Positions 8,990 through 16,867 of a stretch of DNA of 64,000 bases are shown here, piece after piece (positions within the stretch are counted from its first letter, which is position 1; each line of letters starts with the position of its first letter). Origin of the DNA: Streptomyces sp. A0958 (GTDB lineage: Bacteria > Actinomycetota > Actinomycetes > Streptomycetales > Streptomycetaceae); contig NZ_SSBK01000007.1 in assembly GCF_004795035.1 (NCBI RefSeq), positions 1-64,000 on the forward strand, in the 5' to 3' direction. A model generated the notes under the pieces. It saw nothing but the letters and a program-made list of their open reading frames with translations, had not been told where the DNA came from and ran no database searches. The translations under genes were made by a program, and so were the position numbers.

Positions 8990-10300
8990 ATGGGCCCCCA
9001 GACGGACGCCCGGACGGACGCCAGGGAAGACGCCGGGGCGGGGGTGGCGGGCGCGCCCGCCACCCCCGCGCCCGCCACCCCCGCTCCGGCGCCCGCGCCC
9101 GCCACCCCGGCGCACGCCCCCATCCGAGCGGGCGCCGACGCCTCCTCCGGCGCGCCCGCGCACACGCCCGCGCGCGCCCCCGAGGTGGCCCACACCTCCC
9201 CTGACGCCCCCGCGCGCAAGGCCGTCGGCGGGCGGCGCGGAACCGCCGACCCCGTGAAGGCCCTCATGCACCGGCACCGTGAGCTGTGCGAGCGGGCCGT
9301 CGATCCGCTGGAGATCGCCGCCGGGCTCGAAGCCCACGGGGTCACCGACCGCACCGCCGCCCGCTACCGGCACCGCGACGTGTTCTCGCTCGCCGAAGAA
9401 CTCTTCGCGCGGGTACCGGCGGTCGCGGGGGAGCCCGCCGCGGTCGGCCCCGCTCCGGCGCGCGACATCGAGACGCGCGCCGCCTGGTCGCTGCGCGCCC
9501 TGCTGCCGGGTGCCGCCTGCCTGGCCACCTTCGTCGCACTGCGGCTCACCGACGGAGTCCTCGGCGGCGACGCACGGCTCGCCATCGGCTCCGGTGGCAC
9601 GCTGCTCGCGCTCATCGGCCTCGCCCTCGCCCTGCGCACCGGCCCGCTCAGCGCCCCGGGCGGCTCCTCGGGCACCGCCGCCCTCTGCGCCTGCTGGCTC
9701 CTCGGCTACGTCCTGTACGGCGACGCCCTGCTCCACCAGGTCCTCAGCGGCGGCCCCGAAGGCCCCTGGACGCTGACCCCGGCGCCCCTGCTCGGGCTCG
9801 CCGTCGCGGTGGCCCCCGCTGCCTGGTGTGCCCACCTCTTCTCCCTGTACGCGCGCCGCAGACTCCACGGCAGCCGCGCGCTGGACGAGTTCGCCGCCGG
9901 CGTGCGCCCCCTGCTCTTCGGCGTCGTCGCGCTCTTCCTCTGCGTCCTCGCCGTACTGCTGTACCTCGCCCGGCTCGGGCTCGGCACCGGCGGCGCACCG
10001 GCCGGGGCCGCCGCCCTCGGGGTGCTGCTCCTGCTGGCCCGCCTCCTCACCGTCCACGGCTTCCCCGAACCGGCCGCCACCGGACTCGCCGCCGCCTGCG
10101 CGGTCGAGGCCGCGGCCCCCGCCCTGATCCTGGCCGGGCGGCTGCCCGGCCTCGACCCGCTCGCCCGCCCCGTCGACGCCCTCGTCGAGACGGCGGGCGC
10201 CGGGGCCGTACCCGCGCTCGCCTGCGGCGCGGCCGCACTCGGCCTGCTGACCACCGCCACACTCGCCCTCTCCCGGGCATCCGCCCACACCGCCGCCTGA
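8990..10300 (+). CDS. Polytopic membrane protein of the polysaccharide operon
   Basis: About 436 residues. A disordered Ala/Pro/Thr-rich leader (with repeated PATPAPA units) precedes a soluble segment (HRHRELCERAVDPLEIAAGL to about SLAEELFARVP). About eight to ten hydrophobic helices then run to the C-terminus. The ATG at 8990 has GGAGG seven bases upstream; an earlier ATG at 8900 overlaps the glycosyltransferase stop and is possible. No catalytic motif is visible. Its place between a glycosyltransferase and an epimerase suggests sugar-polymer export or a membrane scaffold, comparable in role to PelG or PelE, but I see no sequence proof. Confidence 0.75.
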   Translation: MGPQTDARTDAREDAGAGVAGAPATPAPATPAPAPAPATPAHAPIRAGADASSGAPAHTPARAPEVAHTSPDAPARKAVGGRRGTADPVKALMHRHRELCERAVDPLEIAAGLEAHGVTDRTAARYRHRDVFSLAEELFARVPAVAGEPAAVGPAPARDIETRAAWSLRALLPGAACLATFVALRLTDGVLGGDARLAIGSGGTLLALIGLALALRTGPLSAPGGSSGTAALCACWLLGYVLYGDALLHQVLSGGPEGPWTLTPAPLLGLAVAVAPAAWCAHLFSLYARRRLHGSRALDEFAAGVRPLLFGVVALFLCVLAVLLYLARLGLGTGGAPAGAAALGVLLLLARLLTVHGFPEPAATGLAAACAVEAAAPALILAGRLPGLDPLARPVDALVETAGAGAVPALACGAAALGLLTTATLALSRASAHTAA

Positions 10301-10383
10301 GGCGCCCAGAACTCCCCGCGGAGCCGACGCCGCGGGTCGTCACCACCCGTTCAGCCCGTAACTGCCCCAAGGAGACACCGGAC

Positions 10384-10443
10384 ATGACCCCCCAACCCCC
10401 CGCACCGGCAACCCGCCGTCGGCTCCGAGGCGGTGCGCGATGA
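10384..10443 (+). CDS. 19-codon ORF translationally coupled to the epimerase
   Basis: Encodes a 19-residue peptide (starts MTPQPPAPATRRR). AAGGAG lies 11 bases upstream of its ATG, and its stop overlaps the epimerase start as ATGA (10440-10443). No such Shine-Dalgarno lies directly before the epimerase start, so its likely role is translational coupling. It is too short to judge by codon bias. Confidence 0.5.
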   Translation: MTPQPPAPATRRRLRGGAR

Positions 10444-11405
10444 GGGTGCTGCTGCTCGGAGCCAACGGATTCATCGGCCGGTTCGTGGCCGACCGGCTGC
10501 TCGCCGACCCCGCCGTCCACCTCACCGCGCTCGGACGCGGCGACGACGCCGACGTACGGTTCGACCTCGCCGGCGGCAGCCCCGGAGCGCTCACCCGCTT
10601 CCTGGACGCCGTCCACCCCGGAGTCGTCGTCAACTGCGCCGGCGCCACCCGGGGCGGGGCGCGCGACCTCACCCGGCACAACACCGTCGCCGTCGCCACC
10701 GTCTGCGAGGCGATGCGGCGCAGCGGCTGCACCGCCCGCCTCGTCCAGGTCGGCTGTGCCTCCGAGTACGGGCCCTCGCAGCCCGGCTCGTCCACTGCCG
10801 AGGACGCCATCCCGCGCCCCGGCGGCCCGTACGGCGTCAGCAAGCTTGCCGCCACCGAACTCGTCCTCGGCTCCGGCCTCGACGCGGTCGTGCTGCGGGT
10901 CTTCTCCCCGGTCGGCCCCGGCACCCCGGCCGGCTCCCCGCTCGGCCGACTCGCCGAGGCGATGCGGCGCACCATGCAGTCCGGCGACGGCGAGCTCAAG
11001 CTCAGCGGCCTCGGCGTGCAGCGCGACTTCGTCGACGTACGCGATGTGGCGCGGGCCGTGCACGCCGCCTCGCTCTCCGCCGCGCAGGGCGTCGTCAACA
11101 TCGGCACCGGCCGGGCCGTCCGGCTCCGCGACGCGGCGGCCGTCCTCGCCAAGGTCGCCGGATACGCCGGCGCGCTCCACGAGCTGGACACGCCCCCCGC
11201 CCGCCTCCCCATCGGCGCCCCCCGCACCTCCGCCGAATCGGTCATCGAACACCTCTCGGCCACCCCGTCCCCGTACCCGGACGGCTGCGGCGCCTGGCAG
11301 CAGGCCGACGTCCGCACCGCCCGCGACCGGCTCGGCTGGCGTCCCCGGATCAATCTGGAGGAGTCGCTCGCCGACATCTGGATGGAGGCGGCGTGCCGTA
11401 TCTGA
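10440..11405 (+). CDS. NAD-dependent nucleotide-sugar epimerase/dehydratase
   Basis: A 321-residue extended short-chain dehydrogenase. It begins with the NAD-binding GANGFIG motif (residues 6-12), has CASEYG in the catalytic Ser position, and the YGVSK (Y-x3-K) catalytic pair near residue 132. The family interconverts or oxidises nucleotide sugars. Within this operon a C4-epimerase (for example UDP-GlcNAc to UDP-GalNAc, as PelX does for Pel) is a plausible inference, not proven. Translation is coupled to the 19-codon ORF, and the stop overlaps the next gene by 13 bases. Confidence 0.88.
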   Translation: MRVLLLGANGFIGRFVADRLLADPAVHLTALGRGDDADVRFDLAGGSPGALTRFLDAVHPGVVVNCAGATRGGARDLTRHNTVAVATVCEAMRRSGCTARLVQVGCASEYGPSQPGSSTAEDAIPRPGGPYGVSKLAATELVLGSGLDAVVLRVFSPVGPGTPAGSPLGRLAEAMRRTMQSGDGELKLSGLGVQRDFVDVRDVARAVHAASLSAAQGVVNIGTGRAVRLRDAAAVLAKVAGYAGALHELDTPPARLPIGAPRTSAESVIEHLSATPSPYPDGCGAWQQADVRTARDRLGWRPRINLEESLADIWMEAACRI

Positions 11406-12220
11406 CCAGCACCGGCACCGCCCGGCGGAGCAGCGGCGCCGAACAGCTCGGCTTCGGCGTCCCCGGCTACGCGCACCCGCTGCTCGCGGCGGCCGAGTGG
11501 GCCGAGCTCGCGCGCCCCGGCACCCCGCTGCACTGGGCCGTCCTCAACATCGACAACGGCCCCGGCAGCCGGCCCGACCCGCACTGCCTGGAGGCCGCGG
11601 GCCGGCTCCGTAACGCCCGCGCCCGCGCGCTGCACGGCGGGCAGCCGCTCGACACCGTGCGGGCGGCGGGCGGCCGGCTGCTCGGGCAGCTCGACCTCGC
11701 GCACGGCCGGCGGCCCTTCGCGGAGCTGCTGGCAGACGCCCGGTCCTTCCTGGAGTGGTACCGCGTGGACGGCTTCTACCTCGACCGCTGCCCGGCCGAC
11801 CGCGCCGATCTGCCGGCCGTCCGCCGTCTCACCGGCACGCTGAGGGCCTTCCTCACGGACGCCGACGGGCCGCTCGTGCTGGGGCACGACACCCACCCGT
11901 ACCCCGGGTACGCCGAGGCCGCCGACCAGCTCGTGACCTTCCGCGGCGCGTGGAGCGACTACCGCTGGTCGCAGGTGGCGGAGTGGACCGCCGCCTACCC
12001 GCCCGGCCGTTTCGCCCACTTCGTCCACGGCGTCCCGCGCACCCACCTGGAGGAGGCCATGCGGATCGCCCGCTGGCAGGGCGCCGGGACGATCTTCTTC
12101 ACCGACCGCGGCGGGCAGTCGGAATCCGGACGCGGTCGCGGACAAAGCGACCCATTCGCGGCACTGCCCAGCTACTGGGACGAAATTGTCTCGCGGATCG
12201 GACCTGGTATCTCGGAATGA
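11393..12220 (+). CDS. Spherulation-specific family 4 (GH135-like) glycoside hydrolase
   Basis: A 275-residue TIM-barrel-like protein of the spherulin-4 family, which includes Sph3 (GH135), an enzyme that cuts galactosaminogalactan. It has VPGYAHP near the N-terminus, WAVLNIDNGPG, the acidic DGFYLDRCP motif expected to hold catalytic residues, then LVTFRG and FVHGV. No signal peptide is visible, unusual for a polysaccharide-cleaving enzyme. The GTG at 11393 follows GGAGG and lies inside the end of the epimerase gene. The last bases overlap the SigR-type promoter of moeZ. Confidence 0.85.
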   Translation: MPYLTSTGTARRSSGAEQLGFGVPGYAHPLLAAAEWAELARPGTPLHWAVLNIDNGPGSRPDPHCLEAAGRLRNARARALHGGQPLDTVRAAGGRLLGQLDLAHGRRPFAELLADARSFLEWYRVDGFYLDRCPADRADLPAVRRLTGTLRAFLTDADGPLVLGHDTHPYPGYAEAADQLVTFRGAWSDYRWSQVAEWTAAYPPGRFAHFVHGVPRTHLEEAMRIARWQGAGTIFFTDRGGQSESGRGRGQSDPFAALPSYWDEIVSRIGPGISE

Positions 12221-12239
12221 GAGGGGGCGTGGCAGTGTT
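12214..12239 (+). promoter_or_regulatory. SigR-type promoter of moeZ
   Basis: GGAAT at 12214-12218, exactly 18 bases, then GTT at 12237-12239. This is a perfect match to the SigR consensus. Transcription would begin near 12245, about 60 bases before the moeZ start. The -35 element overlaps the stop of the preceding gene. Confidence 0.8.
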
Positions 12240-12305
12240 ACGGCAAGAACAACCGTACGTAGTCGAAGTACGTAGAAACCGACCACCTGCATTGTTGAGG
12301 TTCCT

Positions 12306-13484
12306 GTGTCGCTGCCACCCCTGGTCGAGCCAGCTGCTGAGCTCACCGTCGACGAGGTCCGCAGGTACTCCCGCCACCTGATCATCCCGGATGTCGGGAT
12401 GGACGGGCAGAAGCGGCTGAAGAACGCGAAGGTGCTCTGTGTCGGCGCCGGGGGCCTCGGCTCGCCGGCCCTGATGTACATGGCCGCCGCCGGTGTCGGC
12501 ACGCTCGGCATCGTGGAGTTCGACGAGGTCGACGAGTCGAACCTGCAGCGCCAGGTCATCCACAGCCAGGGTGACATCGGCAAGTCCAAGGCCCTGTCGG
12601 CCAAGGAGACCGTGCAGGGGATCAACCCCCTGGTCGACGTGGTCCTTCACGAGGAGCGGCTGGAAGCCGACAACGTGATGGACATCTTCTCCCAGTACGA
12701 CCTGATCGTGGACGGCACGGACAACTTCGCCACCCGCTATCTCGTCAACGACGCCGCGGTCCTGCTGAACAAGCCCTACATCTGGGGCTCGATCTACCGC
12801 TTCGACGGCCAGGCGTCCGTGTTCTGGTCCGAGCACGGCCCCTGCTACCGCTGCCTCTACCCGGAGCCGCCCCCGCCGGGCATGGTTCCGTCCTGCGCCG
12901 AGGGCGGCGTCCTCGGTGTGCTCTGCGCCTCCATCGGCTCCATCCAGGTCAACGAGGCCATCAAGCTGCTCGCCGGCATCGGCGACCCGCTGGTCGGCCG
13001 GCTGATGATCTACGACGCCCTGGAGATGCAGTACCGCCAGGTCAAGGTCCGCAAGGACCCCGACTGCGCGGTGTGCGGCGAGAACCCCACCGTCACCGAG
13101 CTCATCGACTACGAGGCCTTCTGCGGCGTCGTGTCCGAGGAGGCCCAGGAGGCGGCGGCCGGTTCCACGATCACTCCCAAGCAGCTCAAGGAGTGGATCG
13201 ACGCCGACGAGAAGATCGAGATCATCGACGTCCGCGAGCCGAACGAGTACGAGATCGTCGCGATCCCGGGCTCCCGGCTGATCCCGAAGAACGAGTTCCT
13301 GATGGGCAACGCCCTCCAGGACCTCCCGCAGGACCGGCGCATCGTCCTGAACTGCAAGACGGGTGTCCGCAGTGCGGAAGTCCTCGCGGTCCTCAAGTCG
13401 GCGGGCTTCGCCGACGCGGTGCACGTGGGCGGCGGCGTGATCGGCTGGGTCAACCAGATCGAGCCCGAGAAGCCGGTGTACTAG
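12306..13484 (+). CDS. moeZ: Adenylyltransferase/sulfurtransferase MoeZ
   Basis: A 392-residue E1-like enzyme that adenylates the C-terminus of ubiquitin-like sulfur carriers (MoaD, CysO, ThiS type) and passes sulfur to them. The ThiF domain has the ATP-binding VGAGGLGSPAL (about residues 42-52) and SNLQRQ, and four zinc-binding cysteines in CYRC and CAVC. A C-terminal rhodanese domain holds the active-site Cys in NCKTGVRS. GAGG lies five bases before the GTG start. A SigR-type promoter precedes it. It ends at a bidirectional terminator facing the secreted peptidase. Confidence 0.95.
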   Translation: MSLPPLVEPAAELTVDEVRRYSRHLIIPDVGMDGQKRLKNAKVLCVGAGGLGSPALMYMAAAGVGTLGIVEFDEVDESNLQRQVIHSQGDIGKSKALSAKETVQGINPLVDVVLHEERLEADNVMDIFSQYDLIVDGTDNFATRYLVNDAAVLLNKPYIWGSIYRFDGQASVFWSEHGPCYRCLYPEPPPPGMVPSCAEGGVLGVLCASIGSIQVNEAIKLLAGIGDPLVGRLMIYDALEMQYRQVKVRKDPDCAVCGENPTVTELIDYEAFCGVVSEEAQEAAAGSTITPKQLKEWIDADEKIEIIDVREPNEYEIVAIPGSRLIPKNEFLMGNALQDLPQDRRIVLNCKTGVRSAEVLAVLKSAGFADAVHVGGGVIGWVNQIEPEKPVY

Positions 13485-13491
13485 AACGACT

Positions 13492-13529
13492 CGAAGGGGC
13501 CGGTCCGCGTCTGCGGGCCGGCCCCTTCG
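13492..13529. terminator. Bidirectional terminator between convergent moeZ and peptidase genes
   Basis: Arms 13492-13503 and 13518-13529 are perfectly complementary over 12 bp, with a further CCGC/GCGG stem inside the loop. It lies between two convergent stops and can serve both. Confidence 0.8.
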
Positions 13530-13544
13530 GCGTGTGCGGAGCCG

Positions 13545-15125
13545 CTACGAGCAGGTCTTGCCGTCCGCCGGGACCTTCCCGTCCAGGAAGTAAGCGTCCA
13601 CGGTCGAGGTCACACAGCTGCTGCCGCCGTAGGCGCCGTGCCCCTCGCCCTTGTTGGAGAGCAGGACGCCGACGCCCTTGCCCAGCTCGTCCGCCATCTT
13701 GCGCGCACCCTCGTACGGCGTCGCCGGGTCGCCCGTCGTCCCCACGACGAGGATCGGACCGGCGCCCGGGGCGCTCGCCTCGGGCGTGTCGTGCTCGCCC
13801 TTCACCGGCCAGTCGGAACACCAGCCCGCCGTGTCCCAGGCCAGGAACGCCCCGAAGACCGGGGACAGCTTCTCGAACTCGGGCAGCAGCGCCTTCGCCT
13901 CGGCCACTGTGGGCCGGGCCTTGCTGTCCGCGCAGGAGATGGCCCGCTGGGAGTGGTTCTGGGTGTCGTAGTGCCCGTTCTCGTCACGGCCGTTGTACGA
14001 GTCGGCGAGCTGGAGCAGCGTGGTGCCGCTCCCCTTCTCGGCCTCGTCCAGGGCCTGGGTGAGGACCGGCCAGTTGTCCTTGGAGTACAGGGGGAGCACG
14101 ATGCCGGTGACCGCCAGCGACTCGTTCAGCTCGCGGTCGGTGCCGGTCGGCAGCGGCTTGGCGTCGATGCGCTTCAGCAGGGCGGCGATGCGCCGGGTCC
14201 CCGCCTTCGGGTCCTGGCCGCGGTCCTTGAAGTAGTTCTCCAGCGCCCGCTGGAAGCCGGTCGCCTGGTTGCGGGCGTGCCCCGTGTTGTCCGCGGTCGG
14301 GTCGACGACCGCGTCGAAGACCGTACGTCCCACGTTCTCCGGGAAGAGGTGGGCGTACGTGCCGCCCAGCTCGGTGCCGTACGACATGCCGAAGTAGGTC
14401 AGCTTCCGGTCCCCGAGGACCTCGCGGATCAGGTCCATGTCGCGGGCGGCGTTCGTGGTGCCGACGTAGGGGAGGACCTTGCCCGAGAGCCGTGCGCAGC
14501 CGGCTCCGAAGTCGGCGCCGTCCTTCATGAACGCGGTCTCCTCGGCCGCCGTGTCCGGGGTCATGTCGACCTTCCGGTAGGCGTCCTCCTGCTCCCGGTC
14601 GCTGCGGCACCGCACCCCGGCGCTCTCCGCGACCCCGCGCGGGTCGAAGCCCACCAGGTCGTAACGGGAGTTGAGGTTGGTGTACGAACCGGCGGCGCCC
14701 GGCAGTATCGAGACGCCCGAGCCGCCGGGCCCGCCGAAGTTGAACAGCATGGAGCCCAGGCGCCGGCTCTTGTCGCGGGCCTCCTTGCGGATCAGGGCGA
14801 TGCCGATCGTGTCGCCCTTGGGCTTCGCGTAGTCCAACGGCACCTTCACCTTCGCGCAGCGCCACTGCGCCCCCGGCGTGCTGCCGCCCTCGGGGGCCTT
14901 GCAGCGGGTCCAGTCCAGGCGCTGCGAGGTGAGGGAGGCGGGCAGCGCCGGCAGCCCGCCCGCGTCAGGGGAGGAAGCGGCGGACGGCGAGGCGGCCGAT
15001 GAGGCCGTGCCACCGTCCGCCCGCTTGCCCGGCTTGTCGTCCGAACCGTCCTCGCAGCCCGCGAGCACCCCCGTCAGGAGCAGTGCGGCGGCGGCGAGTG
15101 CCCCGGCCCGTGCGTGTGCGACCAC
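13545..15125 (-). CDS. Secreted lipoprotein alpha/beta hydrolase (tripeptidyl aminopeptidase family)
   Basis: A 526-residue extracellular peptidase. The N-terminal signal ends in a lipobox, LAGC, so it should be lipid-anchored. The S33 family features are present: GGPGGSG oxyanion motif, nucleophile GMSYG, Asp in GDPATP, and His in GEGHGAYG near the C-terminus. Cysteines occur in pairs typical of exported members. The GTG at 15125 is chosen because GGGGAGG lies nine bases upstream. It is paralogous to the next gene and probably cotranscribed with it; only 70 bases separate them. Confidence 0.88.
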   Translation of the reverse strand: MVAHARAGALAAAALLLTGVLAGCEDGSDDKPGKRADGGTASSAASPSAASSPDAGGLPALPASLTSQRLDWTRCKAPEGGSTPGAQWRCAKVKVPLDYAKPKGDTIGIALIRKEARDKSRRLGSMLFNFGGPGGSGVSILPGAAGSYTNLNSRYDLVGFDPRGVAESAGVRCRSDREQEDAYRKVDMTPDTAAEETAFMKDGADFGAGCARLSGKVLPYVGTTNAARDMDLIREVLGDRKLTYFGMSYGTELGGTYAHLFPENVGRTVFDAVVDPTADNTGHARNQATGFQRALENYFKDRGQDPKAGTRRIAALLKRIDAKPLPTGTDRELNESLAVTGIVLPLYSKDNWPVLTQALDEAEKGSGTTLLQLADSYNGRDENGHYDTQNHSQRAISCADSKARPTVAEAKALLPEFEKLSPVFGAFLAWDTAGWCSDWPVKGEHDTPEASAPGAGPILVVGTTGDPATPYEGARKMADELGKGVGVLLSNKGEGHGAYGGSSCVTSTVDAYFLDGKVPADGKTCS

Positions 15126-15195
15126 GTGTGCGTACCTCCCCGTTGAGCCCTGCCCGTCCGGCAGTTCGCCCATGGTAGGCGCGCGCGGGAGCTGC

Positions 15196-16797
15196 CTATC
15201 CGCAGACCGTTCCGTCGGCCGGCACCTTGCCGTCCAGCAGGTAGCCGCCCACCGCCTTCTGCACGCAGGCGTCGCCGCTGTTGTACGCGCCGTGCCCCTG
15301 GCCCTTGTACGTCATCTCCACGCCGACGCCCTTGCCCAGCTTCTCGGCCATCGCCTTGGCGCCCGCGTACGGGGTCGCCGGGTCACCGGTGTTGCCGATG
15401 ACCAGGACGGGGGCGGAGCCGGGGGCGCTGACGTCCGGGGTCTTCCAGGCGCCCTTCACGGGCCAGTCGGTGCAGCCCATCAGGCCCCAGCCCAGGTAGT
15501 CGCCGAAGACCGGCGAGGCCTCCCGGAAGGCGGGGAGCTTCGCCTTCGTCTGCTCCAGGGTGAACCGTTCCCGGGAGTCGGCGCAGCTGATCGCGGTGTA
15601 GGCGGCGGCCGAGTTGTCGTAGCGCCCGTCCTCGGAGCGGCCGTTGAGGGAGTCGGCGAGCGCCAGGAGCAGCGAGCCGTTCCCGCCGTCGGCCTCGTCC
15701 ACACCCTGTTCCAGCAGCGGCCAGGTCTCCTTGGAGTAGAGGGCCGCCGCGATGCCGGTGGTGGCCTGGGTCTGCGTCAGCTTGCGGGCGCCGATGCCCT
15801 TGACGGGCTTCTTCTCCAGCCGGTCCTGCAGGTCGACGATGCCCTGCTCGATCTCCTTCGGGGTGGACCCGGGCAGCTTGCAGGCGTCGCCCCGGTCCGC
15901 GCAGTCCTTCGCGAAGTTGTCCAGGGCGAGCTGGAAGCCCTTGGCCTGGCCGAGCGAGGACTGCTCGGCGTCCTCGGTCGGGTCGACCACCGCGTCCAGC
16001 ACGGACCTGCCGACGTTCTTGGGGAACAGGTGCGCGTAGACGCCGCCCAGTTCGGTGCCGTACGAGATGCCGAAGTAGTGGAGCCGGTCGTCGCCGAGGA
16101 CCTGGCGCATCAGGTCCATGTCGCGGGCCGCGTCGGTGGTGCCGACGAAGGGGAGCTGCTCGCCGGACCTCTTCTCGCAGGCGGCGGCGTAATCCTTGGT
16201 GTCCTTGACGAACGCCTTCTCCTCCGCCGCGTCGTCCGGTGTGCCGTCCTCCTGGTAGCGCGCGTCCAATTGCTTGTCGGTCTCGCACTCGACCCCGTCG
16301 CTGTTTCCCACCCCGCGCGGGTCGAAGCTCACCAGGTCGTAGCGGGCGCGCAGCTTGTCGTACTGCGTGCCGAACGCGGGCAGGGTGGCGACGCCCGAGC
16401 CGCCGGGGCCGCCGAAGTTGAAGACGAGCGAGCCGATCCGCTTCTTCCGGTTGATCGCCTTGGCGCGGATGAGGGCCAGCTCGATGGTGTCGCCGTCCGG
16501 CTTCGCGTAGTCGAGGGGGACCTTCATCGAGGTGCACTCCCAGGCGGCCCCGCCGGGCAGCGGGGAGGGCGCTTTTCCACCGCCCTGTGCCTGGGAAGGG
16601 GCGGGGCACTTCTTCCACGTCAGCTTCTGGGAGGCGAGGCCGGACGGGCTGCCGGTGGCGGCGTTCGCCGCGCGCGGCGGGCTGGTCGAGCGGTCGGTCG
16701 CGTCCTTGTCACCGCCGTCCGCACAGCCGGCGAGGGGAATCAGCACGGTCACGGTGGCGGCGAGGGCCGCGGCGCGCAGGGCAGGGGAGGTCCTCAT
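15196..16797 (-). CDS. Secreted lipoprotein alpha/beta hydrolase, paralogue of its neighbour
   Basis: A 533-residue exported peptidase of the same S33 family. The signal peptide runs to a LAGC lipobox near residue 25. GGPGGSG, GISYGTELG, GDPATPY and GQGHGAYN supply the oxyanion hole and the Ser-Asp-His triad. Colinear similarity with the downstream gene is strong through the whole mature domain, so this is a tandem duplication. It likely trims peptides outside the cell during aerial growth; the exact specificity is not visible. Confidence 0.9.
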   Translation of the reverse strand: MRTSPALRAAALAATVTVLIPLAGCADGGDKDATDRSTSPPRAANAATGSPSGLASQKLTWKKCPAPSQAQGGGKAPSPLPGGAAWECTSMKVPLDYAKPDGDTIELALIRAKAINRKKRIGSLVFNFGGPGGSGVATLPAFGTQYDKLRARYDLVSFDPRGVGNSDGVECETDKQLDARYQEDGTPDDAAEEKAFVKDTKDYAAACEKRSGEQLPFVGTTDAARDMDLMRQVLGDDRLHYFGISYGTELGGVYAHLFPKNVGRSVLDAVVDPTEDAEQSSLGQAKGFQLALDNFAKDCADRGDACKLPGSTPKEIEQGIVDLQDRLEKKPVKGIGARKLTQTQATTGIAAALYSKETWPLLEQGVDEADGGNGSLLLALADSLNGRSEDGRYDNSAAAYTAISCADSRERFTLEQTKAKLPAFREASPVFGDYLGWGLMGCTDWPVKGAWKTPDVSAPGSAPVLVIGNTGDPATPYAGAKAMAEKLGKGVGVEMTYKGQGHGAYNSGDACVQKAVGGYLLDGKVPADGTVCG

Positions 16798-16867
16798 CGC
16801 TCCATGCTGCGGCGGCGCCGGGGCGGGTGCACGGGGTGCCGGTCCAAGCGGGTGGCCGGTGCGTTGT

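Noticed and set aside
10433..11392. Long in-frame extension upstream of the spherulin-4 gene
   Set aside because: It is an out-of-frame reading of the epimerase gene, Arg-rich and without domains.
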